A stretch of 58,010 bases of DNA from JAEKLB01 sp050249235 (GTDB lineage Bacteria; Actinomycetota; Acidimicrobiia; Acidimicrobiales; CADCSY01), in assembly GCA_050249235.1 (NCBI GenBank), contig JBFWQW010000007.1, positions 1 to 58,010 of the forward strand. The letters run 5' to 3'. Shown here piece by piece: positions 7,558 through 17,464 of the stretch. A program made the position numbers and the translations under genes. The notes below the pieces were generated by a model. It ran no database searches, was not told where the DNA came from, and saw only the letters and a program-made list of their open reading frames with translations. Each line of letters opens with the position of its first letter. Within the stretch, counting starts at the first letter, position 1.

Positions 7558-8675
7558 CGGAAGGCGGACTTGATCCGCCCGAAGAAGCTGGTGTCTCGCG
7601 GCGCCACCTCGTCGCCACGCAGGGCCGCGAACTGGCGGAGCACGTCGTCCTGCTCGTCGTCGAGGCCGGTCGGCGTGTCGACGACCACCGACACGACCAG
7701 GTCGCCCCTGCCCCGCCCGTCGACGTGGGGCACTCCCCGGCCCCGCAGGCGGAACTGCCGACCGGTCTGCGTCCCGGCCGGGACCACCAGGTCCTCGACG
7801 CCGTCGAGGGTGGCGTAGCTGACGTGGGCCCCGAGGGCGGCCGTGGTCATCGGCAGGTGCAGCTCCTCGACGAGGTCGTAGCCGTCCCGGCCGAAGCGCT
7901 CGTGTCCGGCCACCTTCAGGTGCACGTAGAGGTCGCCGGCCGCGCCGCCCCGGGCCCCCGCCGCGCCGCGGCCGCTGAGCCGGAGCGTCGACCCGTCGTC
8001 GACCCCGGCGGGCACCTCGACCTCGTAGGTCCGCTCGGCGGTGACGCGACCCTCGCCCCGGCACGTCGGGCAGGGCCGCTCGATCACCCGGCCGATCCCG
8101 CCGCAACGGGCGCAGGGCCCGGCCGTCACCATCTGACCGAGGAGCGACTGCCGCACCCGTCGCACCTGGCCCGAGCCCCCGCAGTCGGGGCAGGAGGCGG
8201 CCGTCGTGCCGGTGGCGGCGCCCGATCCCTCGCAGTCGTCGCAGGGCACGGGGACCCGCAGCGTCACCGAGCGGTGGGCGCCGAAGACCGCCTCTTCGAA
8301 CTGGAGCTGGAGAGCGAGCTCCATGTCGGCGCCCCTGGGCGGCCCGGCCGGCCCACGCGTGCCGCCGCCGCCGAAGGGGCTGTTACCGCCGAAGAAGGCG
8401 TCGAAGATGTCGCCGAACCCGCCCCCGCCGGCGAACGGGTCGAACCCGGCGCCACCGCCCGGACCGGCGTCGCCGAACCGGTCGTAGCGCGCCCGGCGGT
8501 CCGGGTCGGACAGCACCTCGTAGGCGAGGGCCACCTCCTTGAAGCGGTCCTCGGCCGTCGGGTCGGGGTTCGTGTCGGGGTGGAGCTCCCGGGCCAGGCG
8601 GCGGTAGGCCCGCTTCAGCTCGTCGGCGCCGGCGTCGCGGGGGACCCCGAGCACGGCGTAGTGGTCGGTGCTCAT
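7554..8675 (-). CDS. dnaJ: DnaJ co-chaperone (type I)
   Basis: A 373-residue Hsp40 that stimulates the DnaK ATPase and binds unfolded proteins. It has a complete J domain with the HPD motif (ELHPDTN), a Gly/Phe-rich linker (FGDAGPGGGAGFDPFAGGGG, then FGDIFDAFFGG), four CxxCxGxG-type zinc repeats (CDDCEGSG, CPDCGGSG, CARCGGIG, CPTCRGEG) and the C-terminal substrate-binding barrels. It lies ten bases downstream of hrcA and overlaps rsmE by four bases, so it should be controlled by the CIRCE element upstream of hrcA. No dnaK or grpE is in the window. Confidence 0.95.
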   Translation of the reverse strand: MSTDHYAVLGVPRDAGADELKRAYRRLARELHPDTNPDPTAEDRFKEVALAYEVLSDPDRRARYDRFGDAGPGGGAGFDPFAGGGGFGDIFDAFFGGNSPFGGGGTRGPAGPPRGADMELALQLQFEEAVFGAHRSVTLRVPVPCDDCEGSGAATGTTAASCPDCGGSGQVRRVRQSLLGQMVTAGPCARCGGIGRVIERPCPTCRGEGRVTAERTYEVEVPAGVDDGSTLRLSGRGAAGARGGAAGDLYVHLKVAGHERFGRDGYDLVEELHLPMTTAALGAHVSYATLDGVEDLVVPAGTQTGRQFRLRGRGVPHVDGRGRGDLVVSVVVDTPTGLDDEQDDVLRQFAALRGDEVAPRDTSFFGRIKSAFR

Positions 8676-8685
8676 GCGAGCGGCC

Positions 8686-9693
8686 TCATCCTTCGGTGAG
8701 CCGGCGGCCGAGGCGCTGGCTCACCACCGCCACCGCGGCGAGGGCCTGGGGGTAGTGCATCCGGGTGGGCCCGAGCACGCCGATAGTGCCGGCCACCTCG
8801 CCCTCCACCTCGTAGGGGGCGACCACGACGGCGCAGTCCGCCAGCGGCTCGATGCCGTGCTCGACGCCGATGGCGACGGTGAGGCCGCGGTCGATGACGT
8901 CGCGCAGCAGGCTCACGACCACGTACTGCTGCTCGAGCGTGGTGAGCACCCGGCGCACGGTCTCCACCGCGTCGAAGGACGCCGCCATCCTCGACGCCCC
9001 GCCCACGTACACCGGCTCCTGCTCCCGCTGGTGCCCGTCGGCGAGGGCGGCCAGGGCAGACGAGCAGATACCGTCGACGACCGGGTCGCCGGTGAGGGCC
9101 AGCGGGAGCGGCAGCGAGCCCAACGTGGCGCCCACGAGCCGGCCGGCGAGGTGAGCGGTGGCCGCCCCCAGTCGCTCGTCGCCGATCTCGTCGGCGAGCT
9201 CGACGTTGGCCTTCTCGACCACCCCGTTCGAGAGCACGGCCACGACGAGGGCGGTGTGGGGGGCGAGGCCCACGAGCTGCACCGACCGGATGGTGGCCTG
9301 CTCGTGGGGCGGGCCCACCACGACGGCGGCGTAGTCGGTGAGGTCGGCGAGCAGCTGGCTGGTCGAGTGGAGCATCTGCTCGAGCGCGCCGTGGGTGGTG
9401 GCGAAGAAGCTGCTGACCTGGTGGCGGCCGGCGCTGTCGAGCCGGCCCGGCCCGACGAGGTTGTCGACGAAGAAGCGGTAGCCCTTGTCGGTCGGGATGC
9501 GCCCGGCGCTGGTGTGGGGCTGGGCGAGGAAGCCCTCCTGCTCGAGGGCCACCATCTCGTTGCGGATCGTGGCCGGCGAGACCGGCACGCTGCCCACCCG
9601 CGCCACGTAGGTCGAGCCGACCGGCTGGGCCGTCTCGATGTATCCCTCCACGACCGCTCGGAGGATCGCGGCACGTCGTTCGTCGAGAGCCAT
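8686..9693 (-). CDS. hrcA: HrcA heat-shock repressor
   Basis: A 335-residue repressor that binds CIRCE operators and represses chaperone genes until unfolded proteins titrate GroE. The N-terminal winged helix (LDERRAAILRAVVEGYIETA, then QPVGSTYVAR and VSPATIRNEMVALEQEGFL) and the HrcA signature QPHTSAGRIPTDKGYRFFVD are clear, followed by the GAF-like C-terminal domain. I use ATG 9693 and not the GTG at 9702, because the longer version would start inside one arm of the CIRCE palindrome. The operon is hrcA-dnaJ-rsmE. The CIRCE lies immediately upstream, so the gene regulates itself. Confidence 0.92.
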   Translation of the reverse strand: MALDERRAAILRAVVEGYIETAQPVGSTYVARVGSVPVSPATIRNEMVALEQEGFLAQPHTSAGRIPTDKGYRFFVDNLVGPGRLDSAGRHQVSSFFATTHGALEQMLHSTSQLLADLTDYAAVVVGPPHEQATIRSVQLVGLAPHTALVVAVLSNGVVEKANVELADEIGDERLGAATAHLAGRLVGATLGSLPLPLALTGDPVVDGICSSALAALADGHQREQEPVYVGGASRMAASFDAVETVRRVLTTLEQQYVVVSLLRDVIDRGLTVAIGVEHGIEPLADCAVVVAPYEVEGEVAGTIGVLGPTRMHYPQALAAVAVVSQRLGRRLTEG

Positions 9694-9694
9694 G

Positions 9695-9723
9695 TCTGGC
9701 ACTCGAATCTACCGAGTGCCAGA
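9695..9723 (-). promoter_or_regulatory. CIRCE operator overlapping hrcA promoter
   Basis: A perfect inverted repeat of ten bases, TCTGGCACTC and GAGTGCCAGA, separated by nine bases. The core GCACTC-N9-GAGTGC is the CIRCE consensus. On the coding strand the spacer contains TAGATT, a plausible -10 box, so HrcA binding would cover the promoter itself. Confidence 0.9.
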
Positions 9724-9742
9724 CGACGCGGCGTACCCGGGC

Positions 9743-11774
9743 TCAGACCCGGCGGTGGAGCATGAGGACGCAGATGTCGTCCTCGCGGGCGGCGCCATCC
9801 ATGACGTGGTGGACGAGCGCCTCGCAGCCGGCTGCGACCAGGTCGAGCTCGGGATCGACGGCGGTGGTCGCCAGCCGGGCCAGGCCCACGTCGAGGTGCT
9901 CGTCGCGGCGCTCGACGAGCCCGTCCGTGAAGGCGATCAGGAGGTCGCCCGGCTCGATCGTCACCCGACCGTCGAGGTGGCCCTGCGGCCCCCGGACGCC
10001 GACCGGCGCGCCGATGTGGCCCTCGACGTAGCGGGCCGTCCCGTCGCCGGAGACCACGAGCAGGGGCGGGTGGCCGGCGCTGGCGAACACCAGCTCGCCG
10101 GTCGCCGGGTCGTAGATGCCGACGACGGCGGTCGCGAAGAGGCCCTGACCGTCGAGGTCGACGACCGCGTCCAGCTTCGCCAGCGTGACGGCCGGGCCCT
10201 GGTCGTCGAGCACGTAGGCGCGGAGGCTGTTGCGGATCCGGCCCATCACGGCTGCGGCCGGGAGGCCGTGCCCGCTCACGTCGCCGACGGCGATGGCGAT
10301 GCGGCCGTCCCGGAGCTCGAACGCGTCGTACCAGTCGCCGCCGATCGTGAGATCGGTGGTGGCGGCCAGGTAGCAGGCCGAGATGTCGAGGCCCTCGACG
10401 AAGGGCAGGTCGTCGGGGAGCATGGCCCGCTGGAGGGTGTCGGCGACGCTCGCCTGCCGCGAGAAGAGCTGGGCCCGTTCGATGGCCTGCGCGCACTGGG
10501 CGGCCAGCGTGCGGACGAAGGCCCGGTCCTCTTCGCTCACCGTGCGCTCTTGGGCCCACGACATCGAGAGCGCGCCGATGACCGTGCGGCCCGAGACGAG
10601 CGGGATGCTGGCGTAGGCCTCGGCGGGAAGGGTGCCGGCGAAGGCTCCGAGCTGCGGGTAGTCGGCCAGCAGGTCCTCCTTGCAGGCGTGGTAGACGGCC
10701 CGGCGCTCCCGCACGGCGTCGGTCATCGCGCTCGGGAGCGCCATCGGCACGGTTCCCCACTGCCGGACGGTCTCGAGCGGGAGGGGGTCGAGCGTGACGA
10801 AGCGCAACGACTCGCCGTCCTCGTCCAGGAGGGCCACGCCGGCGTACACCGTGCCCAGGGCCCGGCGGGCCTGTTCGAGCACGACCTCGGCGACCTCCTC
10901 CACGCTCAGCGCCTCGGCGAGCGCCGTGACGACGGCCTGGGTCTCGGCCTGGCGGCGCAGCGCGGCCTCGAGCTGGGCGACGAGCTGCTCCTGCTGGGCC
11001 TCGCGGGCCCGGCGCTCGTTGACGTCCTGGAAGTAGACGGTGAGGCCGGTGGGCGTCGGGAAGAGGCGCACCTCGAACCACCCGTCGAGCGGCCCGTAGT
11101 GGGTCTCGAAGGCGCGGCTCTCCTGCGAGCGGACGACCTCACGGAAGACCCGCCCGAACTCGGTGCCGACGGCGGGCCGGAACTCGTCGCGGATCGAGCG
11201 CCCGACCAGCTCGTCGACCGACCGCTTCAGGAGCCGGGCCGCCCGGGCATTCACATAGACGATCGTCCACGACGTGTCGAGCAGCACCACGCCGTCGCTG
11301 ATGTGCTCGAGGGTCCGGCCCAGCTGCTCCCGCGTGGTGCGCAGCTGGGTCGTGTCGGACCCGATGCCGAGCATGCGGACGGGCACGCCGGCGGCGTCGT
11401 GCACGGCCCGACCCCGGCCCTGGATCCAGGCTGTGGATCCGTCGGGACGGACCACCCGGAACTCGGTGTGGAAGGCCCCGCCCCGCTCCAGCGCCTCCTG
11501 GATCTCGGCGGTGACCGATGGCAGGTCCTCGGGGTGGATGCGGACCGCTTCGTTGACGTGTTGAGTGCGAGAGGAAGGCCTCCATGGTGCCGTCGAAGTC
11601 GTCGGGCTCGAAGCCGTGGAGGCGGGCGATCTGGTCGTCCCAGAGGAGCGCACCACCGACGACGTCCCAGTCCCAGACGCCCATGCCGGCCGCGGCCAGG
11701 GCGGCCGCGGCGCGGGTGTCGGGGTCGTCCTGCGAGCCCCGTGCGGGGTCGAACGTTGCGCCCGGCTCGGTCAC
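9743..11774 (-). CDS. PAS-PAS-GAF-SpoIIE (PP2C) phosphatase, apparent frameshift
   Basis: Reading from GTG 11774 gives the first PAS repeat (GMGVWDWDVVGGALLWDD, then FEPDDFDGTMEAFL). The frame then breaks near 11566-11573, and the protein resumes one frame over with VRIHPEDLPSVTAEIQEALE. A repaired product would have about 676 residues: PAS 1 (25-130), PAS 2 (about 140-250), GAF (about 265-430) and an RsbU/SpoIIE-type PP2C phosphatase (about 450-676) with GGDWYDAF, GDVSGHG, ASAGHPPLLV and ITDG-like AFTDGLVERR. Such enzymes dephosphorylate anti-anti-sigma factors in partner-switching stress pathways; no partner genes lie nearby. Either a one-base error or a 28-base insertion of lower GC explains the break. 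Confidence 0.75.
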
Positions 11775-11785
11775 GACGCACCCAT
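11771..11785 (-). other. Possible four-codon leaderless uORF before the phosphatase gene
   Basis: ATG-GGT-GCG-TCG-TGA, eight bases after a TAGGCT -10 box. Its stop codon overlaps the GTG start of the phosphatase gene (GTGA). The ATG would be the first codon of a leaderless transcript, and ribosomes could reinitiate at the GTG. No independent support. Confidence 0.3.
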
Positions 11786-11793
11786 GCGGCGGG

Positions 11794-11799
11794 AGCCTA
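11794..11799 (-). promoter_or_regulatory. Candidate -10 box of the phosphatase gene
   Basis: TAGGCT, read on the minus strand, lies eight bases before ATG 11785 and nineteen bases before GTG 11774. Confidence 0.35.
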
Positions 11800-11855
11800 A
11801 GCAGATCGCGCGTCCGTCCATCGACCGCTGTCCGGGCGTCGAGCGACCGATCGCC

Positions 11856-13658
<1,803 letters not shown>

Positions 13659-13667
13659 GACTCGCGC

Positions 13668-13673
13668 AGCGTA
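13668..13673 (-). promoter_or_regulatory. Candidate -10 box of lepA
   Basis: TACGCT, read on the minus strand, nine bases before the lepA GTG; near-leaderless transcript expected. Confidence 0.45.
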
Positions 13674-13768
13674 CCGACCGGCCCGAAGCGCCCCGATTCG
13701 ACGCCGGGAGGCGCCGCAGTTCCGATGGTCGCGCCCGGTGCCGTGGTGGCCCCCGGCGGGTGGGCTGC

Positions 13769-13774
13769 TATCGT
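13769..13774 (+). promoter_or_regulatory. Candidate -10 box of rpsT
   Basis: TATCGT ends twelve bases before the rpsT ATG at 13787, giving a very short 5' leader without a clear Shine-Dalgarno sequence. Confidence 0.45.
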
Positions 13775-13786
13775 CCCCCGGTCCCT

Positions 13787-14053
13787 ATGGCGAACATCAA
13801 GAGCCAGATCAAGCGCAACCTCCAGAACGAGAAGCGCCGCCTGCGCAACAAGGCGGTCCGCTCGGAGCTGAAGACCCGCGTCAAGAACGCCGTCACGACC
13901 GCCTCCACGGAGACCGGTCCCGAGGCGCTGCGTCTCGCGGTGAAGCGCATCGACAAGGCCGCCGCCAAGGGCGTGATCCACAAGAACGCCGCCGCCCGCC
14001 GCAAGAGCCGCCTGGCCAAGCGGGTGGCCGCCGCGGCCGCCGCCACCGACTAG
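13787..14053 (+). CDS. rpsT: 30S ribosomal protein S20
   Basis: An 88-residue, strongly basic helical protein of the small ribosomal subunit that binds 16S rRNA. The start MANIKSQIKRNLQNEKRRLR and the C-terminal GVIHKNAAARRKSRLAKRV are typical S20 signatures. It is a single gene on the plus strand between the divergent lepA and the convergent holA, as in many Actinobacteria. A short GC hairpin follows the stop. Confidence 0.97.
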   Translation: MANIKSQIKRNLQNEKRRLRNKAVRSELKTRVKNAVTTASTETGPEALRLAVKRIDKAAAKGVIHKNAAARRKSRLAKRVAAAAAATD

Positions 14054-14063
14054 CAGGCGCCCA

Positions 14064-14085
14064 CCGACCCGGCCGGCGCGGTCGG
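14064..14085. terminator. Candidate bidirectional hairpin between rpsT and holA
   Basis: CCGACC and GGTCGG pair with a ten-base GC-rich loop in the 64 bases between the two convergent stop codons. There is no T tract, so intrinsic termination is uncertain. Confidence 0.35.
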
Positions 14086-14117
14086 GTCCCGCCGCCCGGC
14101 CGCGCCCGGACGGACCC

Positions 14118-15149
14118 TCACCGGCCCGAGCCGCCGCTCCGGGCCGTGGGGCGGGGCCCGAGCCGGCTCAGCCGGGCCACCAGCACCTCCATCACCAGCT
14201 CGTCGGGCCAGACCCGCTCGAAGCCCCGGAGATCGAGATCGGCCTCGGCCAGCAGCCGCACCGCCTCGGCCACCCCCTCGGTGCCGAGCCGCCGCCCCTG
14301 GGTCAGGGCCTTGCGGGCGGGGAAGGTCGAGCCCTTCAGCCCGAGGATGGCGGCCGCCGCGCTCTCGTCGGCGGCACCGGCCCCGTCGAGGCGGAGCATG
14401 CGGGCGTAATGGGCGTGCAGTGTGGAGAGGAGCTGCAGGGGGTGGCGCTCACCCGCCCGCAGCATGCGATGGAGGACGTCGAGCGCCGGCGCGGTGCGGC
14501 CGCCGTCGATGGCGTCGGTCAGCTCCCACGGCGGCACCCCGCCGGCCTCGCCGAGGAAGGGCTCGAGCTCGGCCACCCCGATCCGGGCGCCCCGCCCGTA
14601 GGCGGCGGCCAGCGCCTCGAGGAGGTTGGCCAGTCGGCCGAGGTCCTCGCCCAGGTGCCCGTCGAGCAGGGCGACGGCGGGGGGCTGCAGGTGCACCGGG
14701 GCGTCCTTCAGTCGGTCGCCGAGCCAGGTCGACCGTCCACCCCGCTGGGTGGGCACTCCGGCCTCGACGATGTGGCCGACCTTCCGCACGAGGTCGAGGA
14801 GGGCCTTGGCCCGCACCGGCTTCTCTCCCGCCACGAGCACGACGGTGGTCGTCGGGAGCGGATCGGCGAGGTAGCGGAGCAGGGGGGCAAGCCCCTCGCT
14901 GGCGTACGAGCCCACCTCCCGGACGACGACGACGCGGCGGGCCGTCAGGAACGGTGGCGTCTGGGCGGCGTCGGCGACGGCGGCGGTGTCGGCGTCGTCG
15001 CCCGCCGCCAGGTGGTCCTCGACCACGAGCGACGGGTCGTCGTCGCCGACGAGCTGGCGCACGAGCTCCCGAGCAGCCTGGCCCCGCAGGCCCTCGTCGT
15101 CCCCCCGCACGAGGTACACGGGGAGCGGGTCGGTCACGGCCACGCTCAT
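14118..15149 (-). CDS. holA: DNA polymerase III delta subunit
   Basis: A 343-residue clamp-loader subunit that opens the beta clamp. It shows the HolA layout: an N-terminal AAA-like domain without a P-loop (PVYLVRGDDEGLRGQAAREL, FLTARRVVVVREV, TTTVVLVAGEKP) and the C-terminal collar (AGERHPLQLLSTLHAHYARM, ILGLKGSTFPARKAL, ADLDLRGFERVWPDELVMEV). The start ATG 15149 is followed by MSVAVTDPLPVYLVRG. It lies just downstream of the folP2-like gene and convergent with rpsT; comEA-comEC-holA-rpsT is a widely kept actinobacterial order. Confidence 0.88.
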   Translation of the reverse strand: MSVAVTDPLPVYLVRGDDEGLRGQAARELVRQLVGDDDPSLVVEDHLAAGDDADTAAVADAAQTPPFLTARRVVVVREVGSYASEGLAPLLRYLADPLPTTTVVLVAGEKPVRAKALLDLVRKVGHIVEAGVPTQRGGRSTWLGDRLKDAPVHLQPPAVALLDGHLGEDLGRLANLLEALAAAYGRGARIGVAELEPFLGEAGGVPPWELTDAIDGGRTAPALDVLHRMLRAGERHPLQLLSTLHAHYARMLRLDGAGAADESAAAAILGLKGSTFPARKALTQGRRLGTEGVAEAVRLLAEADLDLRGFERVWPDELVMEVLVARLSRLGPRPTARSGGSGR

Positions 15150-15162
15150 CGCGCCACGCTGT

Positions 15163-16002
15163 TCACGCGGCACCCGGCGGTCCGACGACGGCGGCGAGGA
15201 CGTCGGCGACCCGGCGGGCCCCCCGCACGTCGTGGGCCCGCAGGATGCGACATCCCCGGAGGACACCGAGGGCGTGGGCGGCATGGCTGGCCTCCCGCCG
15301 GTCGCCGACCTCGAGGTCGAGCAGGCGCCCGAGGAAGGTCTTGTTCGACGCGGAGAGCAGCACGGTCCAGCCCAACCCGGCCAAGGAGTCCGATCGGCGG
15401 AGGAGCTGGAGCGACTGCTGCCACGTCTTGCCGAGGTCGAGCCCGGCGTCGACGACGATGCGCTCGGACGGGATGCCGGCCGCCTCGGCCCGCCCGGCCC
15501 GGTCGGCGAGGAAGGCACCGACCTCCGCCACCACGTCCTCGTACACCGGCTCGGGATCGGGGATGCGGGGACCGAGGCGGATGTGGGTCGCCACCACGCT
15601 GGCGCCGGCCTCGGCCGCGGCCGGCAGGTAGCCCGGATCGGCGAAGCCGCTGATGTCGTTGCCGACGACGGCGCCGGCCGCGAACGACGCCTTGGCCACC
15701 GACGCCCGCCAGGTGTCGACCGAGATCGGCACGTCGAAGCGGGCCCGGAGGGCCTCGACGGCCGGCACCACCCGGTCGAGCTCCTCGGCCTCGGTGACCT
15801 CGGGTCCGGGCCCGGCCTTCACGCCGCCGACGTCCACGAGGTCCGCACCGTCGGCCACGTACCGGTCGGCCAGGCGGTAGAAGGCATCGAGGTCCCAGAA
15901 CCGACCCTGGTCGAAGAAGGAGTCGGGCGTCCGGTTGAGGATGCCCATCACGAGGGCCCGCGACGTGACGTCGAACCGGTGCGGACCCAGCGCCAGCTCC
16001 AC
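15163..16002 (-). CDS. folP2: FolP2-type dihydropteroate synthase homologue
   Basis: A 279-residue TIM-barrel protein of the dihydropteroate synthase family. Residues 23-31 (NRTPDSFFD), ISVDTWRAS, NDISG and RAHDVRG match the family. The pterin/phosphate loop at residues 59-66 is GGVKAGPG where true synthases have GGESTRPG, and the late loop is SNKTF where they have SRKSF. These are features of actinobacterial FolP2 (Rv1207-like); M. leprae FolP2 was reported to lack synthase activity, so a role in folate synthesis is doubtful. GTG 16002 is the only start that keeps the first strand, and it overlaps the comEC end by 55 bases. Confidence 0.8.
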   Translation of the reverse strand: MELALGPHRFDVTSRALVMGILNRTPDSFFDQGRFWDLDAFYRLADRYVADGADLVDVGGVKAGPGPEVTEAEELDRVVPAVEALRARFDVPISVDTWRASVAKASFAAGAVVGNDISGFADPGYLPAAAEAGASVVATHIRLGPRIPDPEPVYEDVVAEVGAFLADRAGRAEAAGIPSERIVVDAGLDLGKTWQQSLQLLRRSDSLAGLGWTVLLSASNKTFLGRLLDLEVGDRREASHAAHALGVLRGCRILRAHDVRGARRVADVLAAVVGPPGAA

Positions 16003-17333
16003 CGCAGCGACGCTAGTAGCACCGCCCCGGCGCCGATCCCGGCCGCCGTCCTCGCCCCGACGGTTCCGAGGGGCAGGCCGGCGGCCCAGCCGGCCACGCC
16101 GTCGAGCCACCCGGTGAGCACTGCCGTGGGCCGGTGCAGGAGACGGTCGGCGGGCGGACCGAGGCGTCCGGCAAGGAGGCCGGCCACCAGTCCCCACGTC
16201 GTGAGCGGCGCCGCCACCGGGGCGGCGAGCACGTTGGCGGGCAGCGACGCCACCGGCACCCCGCCGAAGACCGGCACCGCCACCGGCAGCACGCCGACCT
16301 GGGCGGCGAGGGTGACCGCCACGACCTCGCGCAGCCACGCCGGGCCGCGGAGGCGGGACGCCAACGGGCGGGCCAGCAGCGCGATCCCGAGGGTGGCGCC
16401 GACAGAGAGCTGGAAGCCGACGGACCGGACGAGGAGCGGGTCGAGCAGCACGGAGGCGGCGACGGCCAGGGCCAGCAGGCGCAGCGAGCTGGCCGGCCGC
16501 CCCGCCGCCCAGGACGTGCACGCGATCGCCGCCATCGCCCCCGCCCTGACGACCGACGGCTCCCAGCCGGTGAGCAGGGCGAAGAAGGCCAGCAGCGCCA
16601 GCGTGACCGCCCATCGCGAGCGCAGGCCGAGCCGGCGCAGCAGGGGCCCGGCCAGCGCCAGCACGAACGCCACGTTCTGCCCGGAGACGGCGAGGAGGTG
16701 GCTCAGACCGGCAGCCCGGAAGCGCTCGTCGAGGGTCGGCGACCGGTCGGCGTCGTCGCCGAGCACGACACCGAGCAGCAGGCTGCGGTCGTCCGGCTCG
16801 AGCGGCCGGGCCCCCCGCTCGAGCACCCGGCGGATCCGGTTGGCGACGCGGTGGGCCGGCGGGGCCGGTCGCCACCCGCCCACCTCGGCCACCTCCAGGC
16901 GCCCGGCCACGTGCCGGGGCGCCAGGTGCCGCCGGGCCATCGGCCCGAGCGGGCGCACCGACCCGGCCAGCTCCACCCGCTGTCCCGGCGCCCGGTGGGC
17001 GAGCTCGGCACCGGCCGGGCCGCGGGCCCAGGCGTCGAGGTGTCTCCCGCCGAGGCGAACCTCCACCCGCACGCCGCCCGGCACCGCCTCCGGCGCCCGT
17101 ACCAGCGTGGCCCATCCCGCGAGCGGCGCCGGGCGGGGCGGGGAGAGCCCGGCCCAGGCCGTTGACGCCAGGCCGGCGGCGAGGAGGGCGGCCGCCACCA
17201 CGAGCCCGAGCGGCCGGGCCGACAGGAGGCAGAGGCCCGCGGCCAGCGCAGCCGGCCAGACCGGCACCGGCGCCGCCCACCACGCCCCGGCCCAGACGGC
17301 GACGGCGAGGACGACGACCATGACGTCGGTCAC
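15948..17333 (-). CDS. comEC: ComEC-like DNA uptake channel, short form without beta-lactamase domain
   Basis: A 461-residue polytopic membrane protein. The N-terminus has paired helices, then an OB-like extracellular stretch (about 70-160), then the Competence domain with LGVVLGDDADRSPTL, FRAAGLSHLLAVSGQNVAF and LLTGWEPSVVRAGAMAAIA. Full ComEC proteins (about 750 residues) continue into a metallo-beta-lactamase nuclease domain; this protein stops after the last membrane helices, as many actinobacterial versions do. The start GTG 17333 has GGGAGG five bases upstream. It should work with ComEA (19646-20302) in bringing single-stranded DNA across the membrane, although the two are separated here by a penicillin-binding protein gene on the opposite strand. 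Confidence 0.85.
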   Translation of the reverse strand: MTDVMVVVLAVAVWAGAWWAAPVPVWPAALAAGLCLLSARPLGLVVAAALLAAGLASTAWAGLSPPRPAPLAGWATLVRAPEAVPGGVRVEVRLGGRHLDAWARGPAGAELAHRAPGQRVELAGSVRPLGPMARRHLAPRHVAGRLEVAEVGGWRPAPPAHRVANRIRRVLERGARPLEPDDRSLLLGVVLGDDADRSPTLDERFRAAGLSHLLAVSGQNVAFVLALAGPLLRRLGLRSRWAVTLALLAFFALLTGWEPSVVRAGAMAAIACTSWAAGRPASSLRLLALAVAASVLLDPLLVRSVGFQLSVGATLGIALLARPLASRLRGPAWLREVVAVTLAAQVGVLPVAVPVFGGVPVASLPANVLAAPVAAPLTTWGLVAGLLAGRLGPPADRLLHRPTAVLTGWLDGVAGWAAGLPLGTVGARTAAGIGAGAVLLASLRWSWRWVRTGSTSRRGPS

Positions 17334-17464
17334 CCGCGCCTCCCACGTCTCGACGGACGAGGGGGAGGTGGTGCCGGAGGCTACGCGTGTCGCCGACCCC
17401 TCGTCTCCCGGCCCCCGTTCCGGGCCGTCGTTTCCCGGCCGTCGGGCCGTGGGAAGCTCAGGCC

